Virus record (IMG/VR): IMGVR_UViG_3300025759_000476
Span: 1-29,376 of that record
Reading direction: 5' to 3' (one strand)
DNA from: a virus
Length of the DNA stretch: 29,376 nt
In this document: positions 1 through 6,380 of the stretch, piece by piece
Layout: each line of letters begins with the position of its first letter
Position numbering within the stretch: position 1 is the stretch's first letter
Translations under genes and position numbers: made by a program
Notes under the pieces: generated by a model
Database searches by the model: none
What the model was told of the DNA's origin: nothing
Seen by the model: the letters and a program-made list of their open reading frames with translations, nothing else

Positions 1-1
1 G

Positions 2-370
2 CTAGGAGTAGCGGCTAATGCAGTTTCTGGTTTCGTTGAAACTAAAAAATTAAAAACGGAAACAAAACTAACAGAGATAAAAGCAAATAAAAAAAGATTA
101 GAGGACATTGCTGCTGGTAAAATAAAATGGGAACAGTCTGCTATTGATCAAATGAAGGGAAGCTGGAAAGATGAGTTTGTTTTACTTAGTTTAATGATCC
201 CCGCAATTTGTTCATTCATAGGACCACTACAACCATACATAGCACAAGGCTTTGAAATTCTCTCTACCCTCCCTGACTATTATAAACATTTGTTATATTT
301 AGCGTGTTCAGTTTCACTGGGTTACCGCGCGGCACCTGGAGTAAAAGGTTTGTTTGGCAAAAAGAAATAA
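2..370 (+). CDS. Holin, 3TM GTA-type (5' end outside window)
   Basis: The reading frame is open from the first bases of the window, so the gene begins upstream. An ATG at 152 is internal: the codons before it encode a lysine/glutamate-rich helical stretch that belongs to the same protein. The visible part has a basic amphipathic segment, then GKIKWEQ and SWKDEF, then two hydrophobic segments (about 23 residues starting at EFVLLSLMIP, and one around HLLYLACSVSLGYR), and a lysine-rich end (GLFGKKK). This order matches the C-terminal part of the 'holin of 3TMs' family (GTA_holin_3TM), common in alphaproteobacterial phages and gene transfer agents. Such proteins act in the inner membrane at lysis. 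Being next to the integrase and, in a circular genome, downstream of the tail fibre fits a lysis gene. Family recognition is from pattern memory. Confidence 0.78.
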   Translation, partial: LGVAANAVSGFVETKKLKTETKLTEIKANKKRLEDIAAGKIKWEQSAIDQMKGSWKDEFVLLSLMIPAICSFIGPLQPYIAQGFEILSTLPDYYKHLLYLACSVSLGYRAAPGVKGLFGKKK

Positions 371-566
371 TAAAATAATTATATCTGGTTTGTGGTTTTT
401 TGAAAAAGATCGAACCCAACAAGAAGAATATAAGAATAATAATAAACCTTCTAAGTGTAAAGATTGTACACATACACCTATACATTCAAATGATGGAATG
501 CGAACTTGGATGTGTGGTAACTGTGAATTTAACGAATTTTCGCCAAAAAAAGTGTCTTTATTTTAA
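354..566 (+). CDS. Small zinc-ribbon protein
   Basis: A 70-residue protein starting at a TTG codon inside the end of the holin gene (17-base overlap), with AAAGG a few bases upstream as a possible ribosome site. Four cysteines form a zinc-ribbon pattern: C35-x2-C38, then C54-x2-C57. The hydrophobic start (IIISGLWFF) is followed by a charged linker. No family is recognised. The paired CxxC spacing and the tight overlap support a real gene over the overlapping frame at 400-600, which has no such pattern. It is the last rightward gene before the convergent integrase. Role unknown; such ribbons usually bind nucleic acid or a protein partner. Confidence 0.5.
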   Translation: MAKRNNKIIISGLWFFEKDRTQQEEYKNNNKPSKCKDCTHTPIHSNDGMRTWMCGNCEFNEFSPKKVSLF

Positions 567-615
567 GCACACAGCGCGTTGTAGCACTTCCCCCTTGTGA
601 TTGTACCCCCCTAAA

Positions 616-1839
616 TTACTCTAAATGTTGAGCTACTTCGTTAGATGCTGCTATAAGTTTTTCTGCATCATTCCAATCTTTATCTCTTTCATATAATTTA
701 GTCATATGTCTGCTGCTATGTCTTAAATGATCTTGGCTAGTCTTATCTAATTTTAAATACTTCCTATACACAGCTCCAAAACTTCTAAAATCATGGGTGC
801 TAATATCTTCATTCCATCCAGCTAATATAAATATTTTTTTTATATTTTTTAAAATAATACTATATGATTTGTAGTTACCATTACTTGCTGGAAATATTAA
901 TTGTTTAGTATTCGTTTTATTTTTTAATTCTTCTAACCATTCTATATATATTTTTGTAAATTCTTCAGATACAAAAACTAAATTGTTTGACTCTTTTGAT
1001 TTTGTATAACTTACCAAACCTGTTTTTATATCAATAGCTTTATTAATTAAAAAAGCATTCATCCTCACATCATAATCTCTTGTTTCTAAAGGTATTAATT
1101 CAGATATTCTAATGTTTCCCTCTAACAAAGCTCGAAGTAATATATAATAAAACTTCCCTGGATTATGTCTTTTAGGAAAAATAGTTGCTTGTTTTGCTAT
1201 TAATAATGCTTTGTTAACAATTAACATCGTTCTTTCAGGTCCATTAAAATTTAATATTGGCGGCACATATTTTTCTCTTCTTTTCCAGGCACTTGTAAAA
1301 CTTCCTCTTGGTACACTTTTTGTTATAAACATAGGCACACCCATATTTTCAGCAGCAGCTACGTTTAATATTGCACCTAATCGCATCCAAGAATTTTTGT
1401 TTTGTCTTAACCCCATGCAAGTAAGAAGTTTATTACTAAGTGATGTAAGCATTTGTAGGTTTACTTCTTTAACCATTATATCTTTTAATTTCTTTCCATT
1501 GTATTCTATATCTTTAATAGCGCTCCAAGAGTGTTCATAATCTCTTAGTGTGCTATCTTTAATAATTCCATTATCTCTTTTTCCTTCTTGTAATTTAATT
1601 TCTATTTGTGCTGCATCATCTATAGTTGCATTAGATACTGTATAAATATTATGTTTTACTTTATTCTTTTGCTCCGTTCTAACATCATCTAATTCACTAA
1701 TAGTAGCACCAAAAAATCTTTCTGTTTTAAATTTTTGTTTATCGTACACATCAAAATAATATTTATTATTTGTATTTTTTTTATTAACCTTACTTGTAGG
1801 TGTAGGTCTAATGTTTCTTACGCTAAATCGATTTATCAT
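616..1839 (-). CDS. int: Tyrosine-family integrase
   Basis: A 407-residue site-specific recombinase that would insert and excise the phage at a host tRNA gene. The catalytic set is visible: Arg244 (NIRISEL), Lys near 280-282 (YTKSK), His349-x-x-Arg352 (STHDFRS), His374 (LRHSSR) and the nucleophile Tyr383 (TKLYERD). Residues 1-60 look like an arm-binding domain and about 70-180 a core-binding SAM-like domain (TLRDYEHSW, MRLGAILNVA). Length is normal for phage integrases. The gene reads leftward, away from the attP-like site 168 bases upstream of its start, which is the usual arrangement. It converges with the holin/zinc-ribbon pair, and no clear terminator lies between them. Confidence 0.93.
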   Translation of the reverse strand: MINRFSVRNIRPTPTSKVNKKNTNNKYYFDVYDKQKFKTERFFGATISELDDVRTEQKNKVKHNIYTVSNATIDDAAQIEIKLQEGKRDNGIIKDSTLRDYEHSWSAIKDIEYNGKKLKDIMVKEVNLQMLTSLSNKLLTCMGLRQNKNSWMRLGAILNVAAAENMGVPMFITKSVPRGSFTSAWKRREKYVPPILNFNGPERTMLIVNKALLIAKQATIFPKRHNPGKFYYILLRALLEGNIRISELIPLETRDYDVRMNAFLINKAIDIKTGLVSYTKSKESNNLVFVSEEFTKIYIEWLEELKNKTNTKQLIFPASNGNYKSYSIILKNIKKIFILAGWNEDISTHDFRSFGAVYRKYLKLDKTSQDHLRHSSRHMTKLYERDKDWNDAEKLIAASNEVAQHLE

Positions 1840-1880
1840 ATAAAAAGGTATATAATATATGTGTAGAAAATAAAGCTAAT

Positions 1881-2123
1881 TCCTCATGTTTTTTCCTCAC
1901 GTTTTTAGTCATGCAACGATATGAAACTGTATGAAATTACCTAGGTTTATTTAAACTTGAATGAAACACAAAAGCCTGTAAAACTCTTATAAATTAAATT
2001 ATCTAGCTGGTTTGGGACCAGGGGGTCGAAGGTTCGAATCCTTTCTCCCCGACCACTTTTCCGCCATTTTTTAATTAAAGTTTATTCAAAAAACAAATTA
2101 GTAATGTTTTTAGTCACGTTTAT
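1881..2123. repeat. attP arm-type repeats around the core
   Basis: The 280 bases between the integrase and the next gene hold short repeats on both sides of the tRNA core. TCCTCATGTTTTT (1881-1893) is followed at once by TCCTCACGTTTTT (1894-1906), a 13-base tandem differing at one base. GTTTTTAGTCATG (1901-1913) recurs as GTTTTTAGTCACG (2106-2118), 12 of 13 identical, beyond the core. The common element is TCAYGTTT at 1884, 1897 and 2114. TATGAAA also occurs twice in tandem (1920 and 1930), with ATGAAAC again at 1961. Flanking repeats are typical of integrase arm sites and excisionase sites. The binding assignment is inference. Confidence 0.5.
2007..2055 (+). other. attP: attP core: 3' half of tRNA-Pro(UGG)
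   Basis: The site reads as the 3' half of a proline tRNA. It has an anticodon arm CTGGTTTGGGACCAG (anticodon TGG), a variable region GGGGTC, a T arm with GAAGG, loop TTCGAAT and CCTTT, then acceptor strand CTCCCCG, discriminator A and CCA. The matching 5' acceptor strand (CGGGGAG) and D arm are absent upstream, so this is not a working tRNA gene. Phages that integrate in tRNA genes carry exactly such a 3' segment, which restores the tRNA after insertion. It lies upstream of the integrase, with phage genes on both sides, so it is attP rather than attL or attR. The host target is inferred to be tRNA-Pro(UGG). Confidence 0.85.
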
Positions 2124-2353
2124 TTTAGCGTACCCCTGGTCTTTTTTAAATATACAATTCCACATTCGCTGCAAAAAGGAAAAGAATGAATGATTGCAGT
2201 AGCTTCTTTTCCACAATTATCAGATCTACATATAATTTTTTTACTCAATAATGTTTCCATAGCTTTTAATATTTTATTGTGATCTTCTTCACGCATATCA
2301 CTTTGTTTATTGCTTGGTAGCCATTTACCTTTAATTTTAAATTGTTCCGCCAT
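2120..2353 (-). CDS. Small zinc-ribbon protein, end of leftward operon
   Basis: A 77-residue protein when started at the ATG at 2353 (MAEQFKIKGKWL); a longer start at 2383 is possible but overlaps the upstream gene more. The second half carries a zinc-binding pattern, C42-x4-C47, then C61-x2-C64 (FCSEC). No family is recognised. It overlaps the upstream gene by 17 bases and is the last gene of the leftward early operon before attP. An excisionase is sometimes found at this position, but nothing in the sequence shows that role. Its stop codon overlaps one of the proposed arm repeats. Confidence 0.65.
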   Translation of the reverse strand: MAEQFKIKGKWLPSNKQSDMREEDHNKILKAMETLLSKKIICRSDNCGKEATAIIHSFPFCSECGIVYLKKTRGTLK

Positions 2354-2753
2354 ACGACTCATTTTCATCGTGTAATTCTTCACATTCTTTATAATGTTCT
2401 TTTTGTAATTCTTGTAAGTATGCTAACCATTTTTCTGGTTTGACGTTTTCGTGCAGCATGCCTACATTTCTAGCTACTCTTTTAATTCTAAAACTAATAA
2501 TTTCATCTTTATCATCTGTTTTGTAAAAAACTAAAAATCCTGGTACTTCAAATTTTAATGCTAATTTTTTTATTAGTGTGTAGGCTTTAAACTTTTGTCC
2601 TGTATCTTTTGCTAGTTCTATAAAAGCCAGGGGTTTATAACAATGTTTACACACCTCAACGCTATCTACATCGATCATGGCAATTCCCTCAAATTTACGA
2701 TGCCATTTGCTGTATGCTTCTTGTTTTAAATTACTATACCACTCTCTAGCCAT
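2337..2753 (-). CDS. Conserved phage protein, possible PD-(D/E)XK-like fold
   Basis: A 138-residue protein from the ATG at 2753; an upstream TTG at 2765 would add four residues. It contains MIDVDSVEVCKHC, then PLAFIELAKDTGQKFKA and then VPGFLVFYKTDD. Proteins with the pattern D-x-D-x-V/I-E-x-C, P-L-A-x-I-E, D-x-G-Q and a following Y/L-V-x-Y occur in many phages, usually without an assigned function. The strand order with acidic residues and a following lysine resembles small nucleases, but I cannot confirm a catalytic set. The start overlaps the stop of the LexA-like gene by 8 bases. The C-terminus is very acidic (ECEELHDENES). Confidence 0.7.
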   Translation of the reverse strand: MAREWYSNLKQEAYSKWHRKFEGIAMIDVDSVEVCKHCYKPLAFIELAKDTGQKFKAYTLIKKLALKFEVPGFLVFYKTDDKDEIISFRIKRVARNVGMLHENVKPEKWLAYLQELQKEHYKECEELHDENESYGGTI

Positions 2754-2952
2754 GTATAATTTCAACAGATCTTTTTTTGTATTTTAAATTTTTTACTTTA
2801 CCTCTTTCAACTAAGGCTTTTATTAAAGCATGAATACCTGACTTAGATTTTATATTCATGTGTTTTTGCATTTCTTCGTAAGAAGGTGACCATTCATTGT
2901 CTGCAATATATTTTTTTATGTAACGTAAAAGTTTAACTTGATTTGGTGTCAT
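2746..2952 (-). CDS. LexA-type winged-helix DNA-binding protein
   Basis: A 68-residue protein that is essentially only the N-terminal DNA-binding domain of LexA. It has MTPNQVKLLRYIKKYI, then SPSYEEMQKHMNIKSKSGI as the helix-turn-helix, then HALIKALVERGKVK and a short wing. LexA itself continues into a self-cleaving S24 peptidase domain, which is absent here: the gene ends at IIHG and the next gene starts at once. It could bind operators without being SOS-cleavable. It overlaps the 52-residue gene by 20 bases upstream and the next gene by 8 bases downstream, inside the leftward operon. Confidence 0.75.
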   Translation of the reverse strand: MTPNQVKLLRYIKKYIADNEWSPSYEEMQKHMNIKSKSGIHALIKALVERGKVKNLKYKKRSVEIIHG

Positions 2953-3091
2953 TTTTTATTTTATGTATTTCTTGTCGCAATTTAAAATTTTCATCTGTTT
3001 TTTTTGTTAAAAGTTTTTCCATAAATTCATCATTTAATTTTTTTTCTTTTTCCAAATCCGTAAATTTTTTTTTCCAATTTATGTCTGTCAT
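2933..3091 (-). CDS. Small charged coiled-coil protein
   Basis: A 52-residue gene in the leftward operon. Its ATG overlaps the TGA of the upstream gene as ATGA (3088-3091), a classic translational-coupling junction, and its end overlaps the next start by 20 bases. The protein (MTDINWKKKFTDLEKE onward) is rich in Lys and Glu with heptad-like leucines, so a coiled coil is likely. No family is recognised. Without it, about 135 bases between coupled genes would be empty, which would be unusual in this operon. Confidence 0.6.
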   Translation of the reverse strand: MTDINWKKKFTDLEKEKKLNDEFMEKLLTKKTDENFKLRQEIHKIKNDTKSS

Positions 3092-3327
3092 AATTCTTTA
3101 CGAAAATCTTTTATCAATCTTTTTATTTTATTAAGATACACAGCAGCATCTAAATTTTCCTCAATAGCATCATCAATCCATTCTAAAATATCTTTTGTTG
3201 ATGTAACCATTGTGTCACCATATTTTTTTATACCCATGTTTGATCTTGTTGCTAATCGTACTATTATTTCCTGGACCAATGGATCTTTTGACTCTTTGTC
3301 TAAATTTTTTGTATTTAATTCTGTCAT
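3088..3327 (-). CDS. MazG-like helical protein
   Basis: A 79-residue all-helical protein. The segment SNMGIKKYGDTM, then DILEWIDDAIEENLDAAVYL resembles short MazG-like or dATP/dGTP diphosphohydrolase-like phage proteins, in which the acidic E-x-x-D and E-E/D-x-x-D residues bind Mg2+ and the nucleotide. The family hydrolyses nucleoside triphosphates to monophosphates, which phages use to adjust nucleotide pools or stress signals. It is shorter than full MazG domains, so activity is uncertain. Stop and start are coupled with both neighbours (ATGA downstream; 4-base overlap upstream). Confidence 0.65.
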   Translation of the reverse strand: MTELNTKNLDKESKDPLVQEIIVRLATRSNMGIKKYGDTMVTSTKDILEWIDDAIEENLDAAVYLNKIKRLIKDFRKEL

Positions 3328-3551
3328 ATATTTTTATTACTAAACCATTCATCTAACTTATGTTCTGATATGACATATGTTTTGCCTAATTTTGTCATAG
3401 GTAAACCATGCGATAATCGTAAACGATGGACTCTATTTTTTATTGCTTGATTAGTAAGCTGCGGCTGGTTTTTAAATAATATTTTACCAACCGCAACCAC
3501 ATCCAACAATGATGTTAAGGAGGAATTAGAAGTTAGGTAATTCTTCATCAT
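3324..3551 (-). CDS. Helix-turn-helix DNA-binding protein (excisionase-like)
   Basis: About 75 residues. The core (VVAVGKILFKNQPQLTNQ, then AIKNRVHRLRLSHGLP, then TKLGKTYVISEHKLDEWF) has the helix-turn-helix plus wing layout of small MerR/excisionase-type proteins: two helices, then a basic hairpin, then a 'EHKLDEWF' end. Several starts are possible. ATG at 3551 (used here, with GAGAG upstream) or 3548 limits the overlap with the SSB-like gene to about 20-25 bases; 3572 overlaps it by 46. By fold it is a candidate for the excision or operon control factor, but the family match is weak. Confidence 0.65.
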   Translation of the reverse strand: MMKNYLTSNSSLTSLLDVVAVGKILFKNQPQLTNQAIKNRVHRLRLSHGLPMTKLGKTYVISEHKLDEWFSNKNI

Positions 3552-3867
3552 CGTTAGAACTCTCAACAACATTCTCTTTTGGTTTTTTATAACTTACCGC
3601 TTTTTCATATCCTTCTTCAAAAGGCACACATGATATTTTAAGTTGTGTTGCTTGACTTTTCTTTGTTTGTGTAACCCATGCGTTTAGATGCAGCTTAGTT
3701 CCAGCTTTAATAATAATATCTTCTTTAATAGTAAAACCACTAATATCTTTATTATCTTCTAAAGTTAGTGACTCACCTAAAGGATATTTTTTACCCTCAG
3801 CTAATTGTTTGTCCAAAAGTTCTTTTAACTCTCTTCCAGGATATAGATATAAATTTAATTCAGGCAT
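3526..3867 (-). CDS. Single-stranded DNA-binding-like protein
   Basis: A 113-residue protein that may coat single-stranded DNA during recombination and replication. A central beta-rich segment (IIIKAGTKLHLNAWVTQTKK, then ATQLKISCVPF) could form a small OB-like barrel. It is followed by a disordered linker and a very acidic end, SSNDDEELPNF. Bacterial SSB proteins end in an acidic tail with a terminal Pro-Phe pair that recruits partners; here Pro and Phe are separated by one Asn. The start codon overlaps the annealing-protein stop (TAATG), so the two are coupled. No direct SSB family signature is seen, so the call rests on the tail, size and neighbour. Confidence 0.5.
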   Translation of the reverse strand: MPELNLYLYPGRELKELLDKQLAEGKKYPLGESLTLEDNKDISGFTIKEDIIIKAGTKLHLNAWVTQTKKSQATQLKISCVPFEEGYEKAVSYKKPKENVVESSNDDEELPNF

Positions 3868-4544
3868 TATTTAAACTCCTTATTTTTTTTATCTAAAACA
3901 TTTATGACTTCTTTTTTTTCAATAGGTTTTAATTTTTCAAACCAATCTTTATAAGGTGCTTTAAATGTTTCTACTTCCCCAGGGTGAGATGCTTTTTCAA
4001 TTACGGCGGAAAAAGTTTGGACTTGTGTTACTAAATCCATTTTATCCCACCCATTAGGAAGTTTTTTGTGGAGTTGCGAGCTTGATTTTCCAGGCTTATT
4101 CCCGTTATCATCTACTCCACTTCCTGATTTCTCAGGAATATTGTTTTGATTTGCAAATGCTTGCAACATTTCATCACCAGATGGATATTCAGATCCCATT
4201 AATCCTAAATTACTCAAAGCTCTTCCGATTGATGACGTTTCCGCTACTTCTGCTGCACTTGTTTTATTTATAAAATTTGCATTTCTATTTTCCTCAGCAA
4301 TACCATTAGAAACTAAATTACCATTAACCCAAACACTTGTGACAGATCTGACATACATACCTTCATATGTTTGCTCAGTTATAATTTTTGCATCTAAACC
4401 AAAATGATTTCTAAAAATCCGTATTCTGTCTTGGACCATGACATACTGTTTGTTGCCTTTTGTTGGTACTTTTAATGTTTTTTCAATCTCTGCTAATTTC
4501 TTAACAGCTTTTCCCAGGACTATGTTAAAGTCAATAGCTTGCAT
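3867..4544 (-). CDS. Erf/Rad52-type single-strand annealing protein
   Basis: A 225-residue recombination protein that would pair complementary single strands, for genome circularisation and repair. The recognisable motif is AAEVAETSSIGRALSNLG at about 97-114, followed by GSEYPSGDEM. A-E-T-x-S-I/A-G-R-A-L-x-x-L-G is typical of Erf-like and DUF1071-like annealing proteins of the Rad52 superfamily. The N-terminal half has the expected beta-strand region (VRSVTSVWVNGNLVSNG). A Ser/Gly/Lys linker from about 138 leads to a C-terminal helical tail. Its neighbours, a RecB-like nuclease upstream and an SSB-like protein downstream, form a typical phage recombination set. Confidence 0.82.
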   Translation of the reverse strand: MQAIDFNIVLGKAVKKLAEIEKTLKVPTKGNKQYVMVQDRIRIFRNHFGLDAKIITEQTYEGMYVRSVTSVWVNGNLVSNGIAEENRNANFINKTSAAEVAETSSIGRALSNLGLMGSEYPSGDEMLQAFANQNNIPEKSGSGVDDNGNKPGKSSSQLHKKLPNGWDKMDLVTQVQTFSAVIEKASHPGEVETFKAPYKDWFEKLKPIEKKEVINVLDKKNKEFK

Positions 4545-4728
4545 CGACAGACTCAGTTGTTGCTTTAATATGTAACCAAACGTTTCTATGCTGCATTGGT
4601 GAAAATTTATTTATTTTTTTTCTAGCTGCACATTCTTTTTTTGTGTTGTTTTCTCTTTGCCATAAAATCCAATCATGCTTAGTTGCTATGATATTTTTTA
4701 TAACAACAGGTAAGTTTTTTATTGCCAT
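4531..4728 (-). CDS. Small protein between nuclease and annealing protein
   Basis: A 65-residue protein of unknown role, basic and tryptophan-containing (HDWILWQRENN, then RNVWLHIKATTE). Its start overlaps the nuclease stop by 10 bases and its end overlaps the annealing-protein start by 14 bases, so it is locked into the operon by coupling. No motif for metal or nucleotide binding is visible. The position suggests a helper of recombination, but that is only context. Confidence 0.6.
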   Translation of the reverse strand: MAIKNLPVVIKNIIATKHDWILWQRENNTKKECAARKKINKFSPMQHRNVWLHIKATTESVDASY

Positions 4729-5657
4729 AATTTATTAACCTCTTCCATTTCCTCGCTATTAAAATCTCTCCAATAAAATGAACTAAAATCTGGCTGTATA
4801 AATTTTGCCAAATCTTTAATGTTATTTGATTGTTGTAAAATATTTTGACGTACCATTTGTGTACGCCTACTTTGTTCAATAAAATTTTCTAAACTTTCAG
4901 GTTTTAATTTATCACAATTATCAGGAGTAAATATAATGTAATCATTTTCTTTGTGTCCTGATACATATAATAATATTGGTTCTAAATTTGTTGCTTTCCA
5001 ATAATGTGCAACTTGCAAAATGTGATTATAATCTGGTCCTGTTTTTTCTGTAGGTATGTTATTCTTACGATATAATAATTGATCTTTTTTTCCTCTCTTT
5101 CCCTTGCTCATCCATTTTGTTTTGTATTCAACAAAACGGGTAGGGGTAGCTATATCAATATATCCAATAGTGTGAACATCTATTCCAGGATGTTTATAGC
5201 TGCATAATTTTTGTGCCTGTAACTCTTCATCTAGTAATTTTAACTCGTCAACAGCTTTAAAAGAATTAAGTAATACAATAGGCAAAATATCTATAATTTT
5301 TTCAAAATGCTCTAAATCATCACCAGTAAATAAAAGTTTCTTTTCCTGGCAGTATTCTATTGCTGTTTCTATAGCTTTTTCTTTTGTATAACCGTCAAAA
5401 AGATAACTACCTAGGCTAAACGGGGGTATAGTAACTTCTTGGTCTGTAGTTGAATGTATAAAGGTTTGTGCTGTGTTTCCTTCAGCAGCAGTACCGCCAA
5501 TCATATTTGGTTTAGGCTTTCTTTTTCTTCTAAATTCAGAATTTTTTACAACATACATCCAAAACCAAAAATCAATAGGTTTTGTGTCCTGACTAGGTGA
5601 AAAATGGTCTAATTCGTGGTTTAAATAATATTCAGGGGTAATATCAAAACTATTCAT
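4719..5657 (-). CDS. PD-(D/E)XK nuclease (RecB/lambda-exonuclease-like)
   Basis: A 312-residue nuclease, first gene of the leftward operon. The catalytic core is clear: TIGYIDIATP supplies the metal-binding Asp (about 168), FVEYKTKW gives the E-x-K pair (about 177 and 179), and HILQVAHYW gives the Q-x-x-x-Y motif of RecB-type nucleases. An upstream GGTAAEGNTAQ helix fits motif I. Such proteins resect double-stranded ends to make the single strands used by the annealing protein two genes downstream. The start is taken at ATG 5657; a TTG directly before it is possible. A TATAAT lies only 15 bases upstream on this strand, so the leader would be very short. Confidence 0.82.
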   Translation of the reverse strand: MNSFDITPEYYLNHELDHFSPSQDTKPIDFWFWMYVVKNSEFRRKRKPKPNMIGGTAAEGNTAQTFIHSTTDQEVTIPPFSLGSYLFDGYTKEKAIETAIEYCQEKKLLFTGDDLEHFEKIIDILPIVLLNSFKAVDELKLLDEELQAQKLCSYKHPGIDVHTIGYIDIATPTRFVEYKTKWMSKGKRGKKDQLLYRKNNIPTEKTGPDYNHILQVAHYWKATNLEPILLYVSGHKENDYIIFTPDNCDKLKPESLENFIEQSRRTQMVRQNILQQSNNIKDLAKFIQPDFSSFYWRDFNSEEMEEVNKLWQ

Positions 5658-5659
5658 CA

Positions 5660-5705
5660 ACTGTTCCAGTACATTATAGGAACAGTATTAGCATTTTATC
5701 ACAAT
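5660..5705 (-). promoter_or_regulatory. Leftward promoter with operator sites (OL-like)
   Basis: On the minus strand a TATAAT (5678-5673) with a weak TGATAA at 17-base spacing faces the nuclease gene. Two possible regulatory elements overlap it. The perfect 8-base inverted repeat ACTGTTCC/GGAACAGT (5660-5667 and 5679-5686) brackets the -10 box. The 20-base element ATTGTGATAAAATGCTAATA (minus strand, 5705-5686) covers the -35 region and is repeated at 17 of 20 positions on the other side of the repressor gene. A bound repressor would block this promoter. Promoter and operator functions are inferred from sequence and position. Confidence 0.55.
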
Positions 5706-5732
5706 CGCTGTCAAACAATTGTTAAAAAATAA

Positions 5733-6377
5733 CTATTCTATGTGCATAATTGAGTCATTATCCATAATATCTGGTACAGCTTTTAAATTAACTGATCCTT
5801 CAAAAATGCAATTCCATTCAATTTTTAACCTTAATGTACTATTTCCATACATTGGCGTAAATGAATGTTTTTCATTTTTATCTGGTTTACCTAACCACCC
5901 AATGAGAAAATCTCCATTATCTCTTTGTATTAAATTAATTGTTCCATAACCTAATATATTTTTGATTTTTTTTCTTTGGTATTCAGTATTAAATACATAA
6001 CAAAGACCTTCGTAAAATTTTAATCTCCAATCTGTATCTCGATCTTGATTTCCTCTAAAAACAATACCTATGCTGCCAGCTCTTATTGCTGTTGGTATTT
6101 TTAAAATAGGTCTATCAAATTGAAACATATCAACTTTTGTTCCTGAATAAAATTGTCCAATTAATTCTAAATCTAATGGTGGAAATAATAAATCTTGTTC
6201 TCTAACACCTAAAACTCCCTCTTTGTAATTAGCTAATTGATGTGCAAATTTTTGAGTTAAAGCTGCTTTTTTATTTAAAACTTTATTAAAATGTATTGGA
6301 TCTATACCAATATCTGTTGCTATATCTTTTTGCTTTAATCCAGCATCACGAATAGCCGTCTTAAGAAAATCGTTCAT
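5733..6377 (-). CDS. CI-like phage repressor
   Basis: A 214-residue regulator from ATG 6377 (MNDFLKTAI); starts at 6392 or 6407 are possible but run into the operator region. Residues about 1-60 hold a Xre-type helix-turn-helix (LKTAIRDAGLKQKDIATDIG, then DPIHFNKVLNKKAAL). The C-terminal part is beta-rich (IPTAIRAGSIGIVF, then YGTINLIQ, DFLIGWLGKP, LRLKIEW) and resembles a dimerisation or S24-like fold. I see no convincing Ser/Lys self-cleavage pair or Ala-Gly cleavage site, so induction may not follow the lambda route. Divergent from the Cro-like gene and flanked by shared operators, it is the likely lysogeny repressor. Confidence 0.72.
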   Translation of the reverse strand: MNDFLKTAIRDAGLKQKDIATDIGIDPIHFNKVLNKKAALTQKFAHQLANYKEGVLGVREQDLLFPPLDLELIGQFYSGTKVDMFQFDRPILKIPTAIRAGSIGIVFRGNQDRDTDWRLKFYEGLCYVFNTEYQRKKIKNILGYGTINLIQRDNGDFLIGWLGKPDKNEKHSFTPMYGNSTLRLKIEWNCIFEGSVNLKAVPDIMDNDSIMHIE

Positions 6378-6380
6378 TAT

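Noticed and set aside
400-600. Alternative frame next to the zinc-ribbon gene
   Set aside because: It overlaps 354-566 almost fully and lacks the paired CxxC motif; composition is irregular.
1211-1540. Plus-strand open frame of 109 codons inside the integrase gene
   Set aside because: Antisense to a gene with a full catalytic set, with no ribosome site and no recognisable motif.
2007-2055. Complete tRNA-Pro gene
   Set aside because: No 5' acceptor strand or D arm can be found in the 80 bases upstream; only the 3' half is present.
5660-5686. Inverted repeat as a LexA/SOS box
   Set aside because: Alphaproteobacterial LexA boxes are GTTC-N7-GTTC direct repeats and the Gram-positive box is GAAC-N4-GTTC. 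Here the arms are TTCC-N11-GGAA, the opposite orientation and a longer gap.
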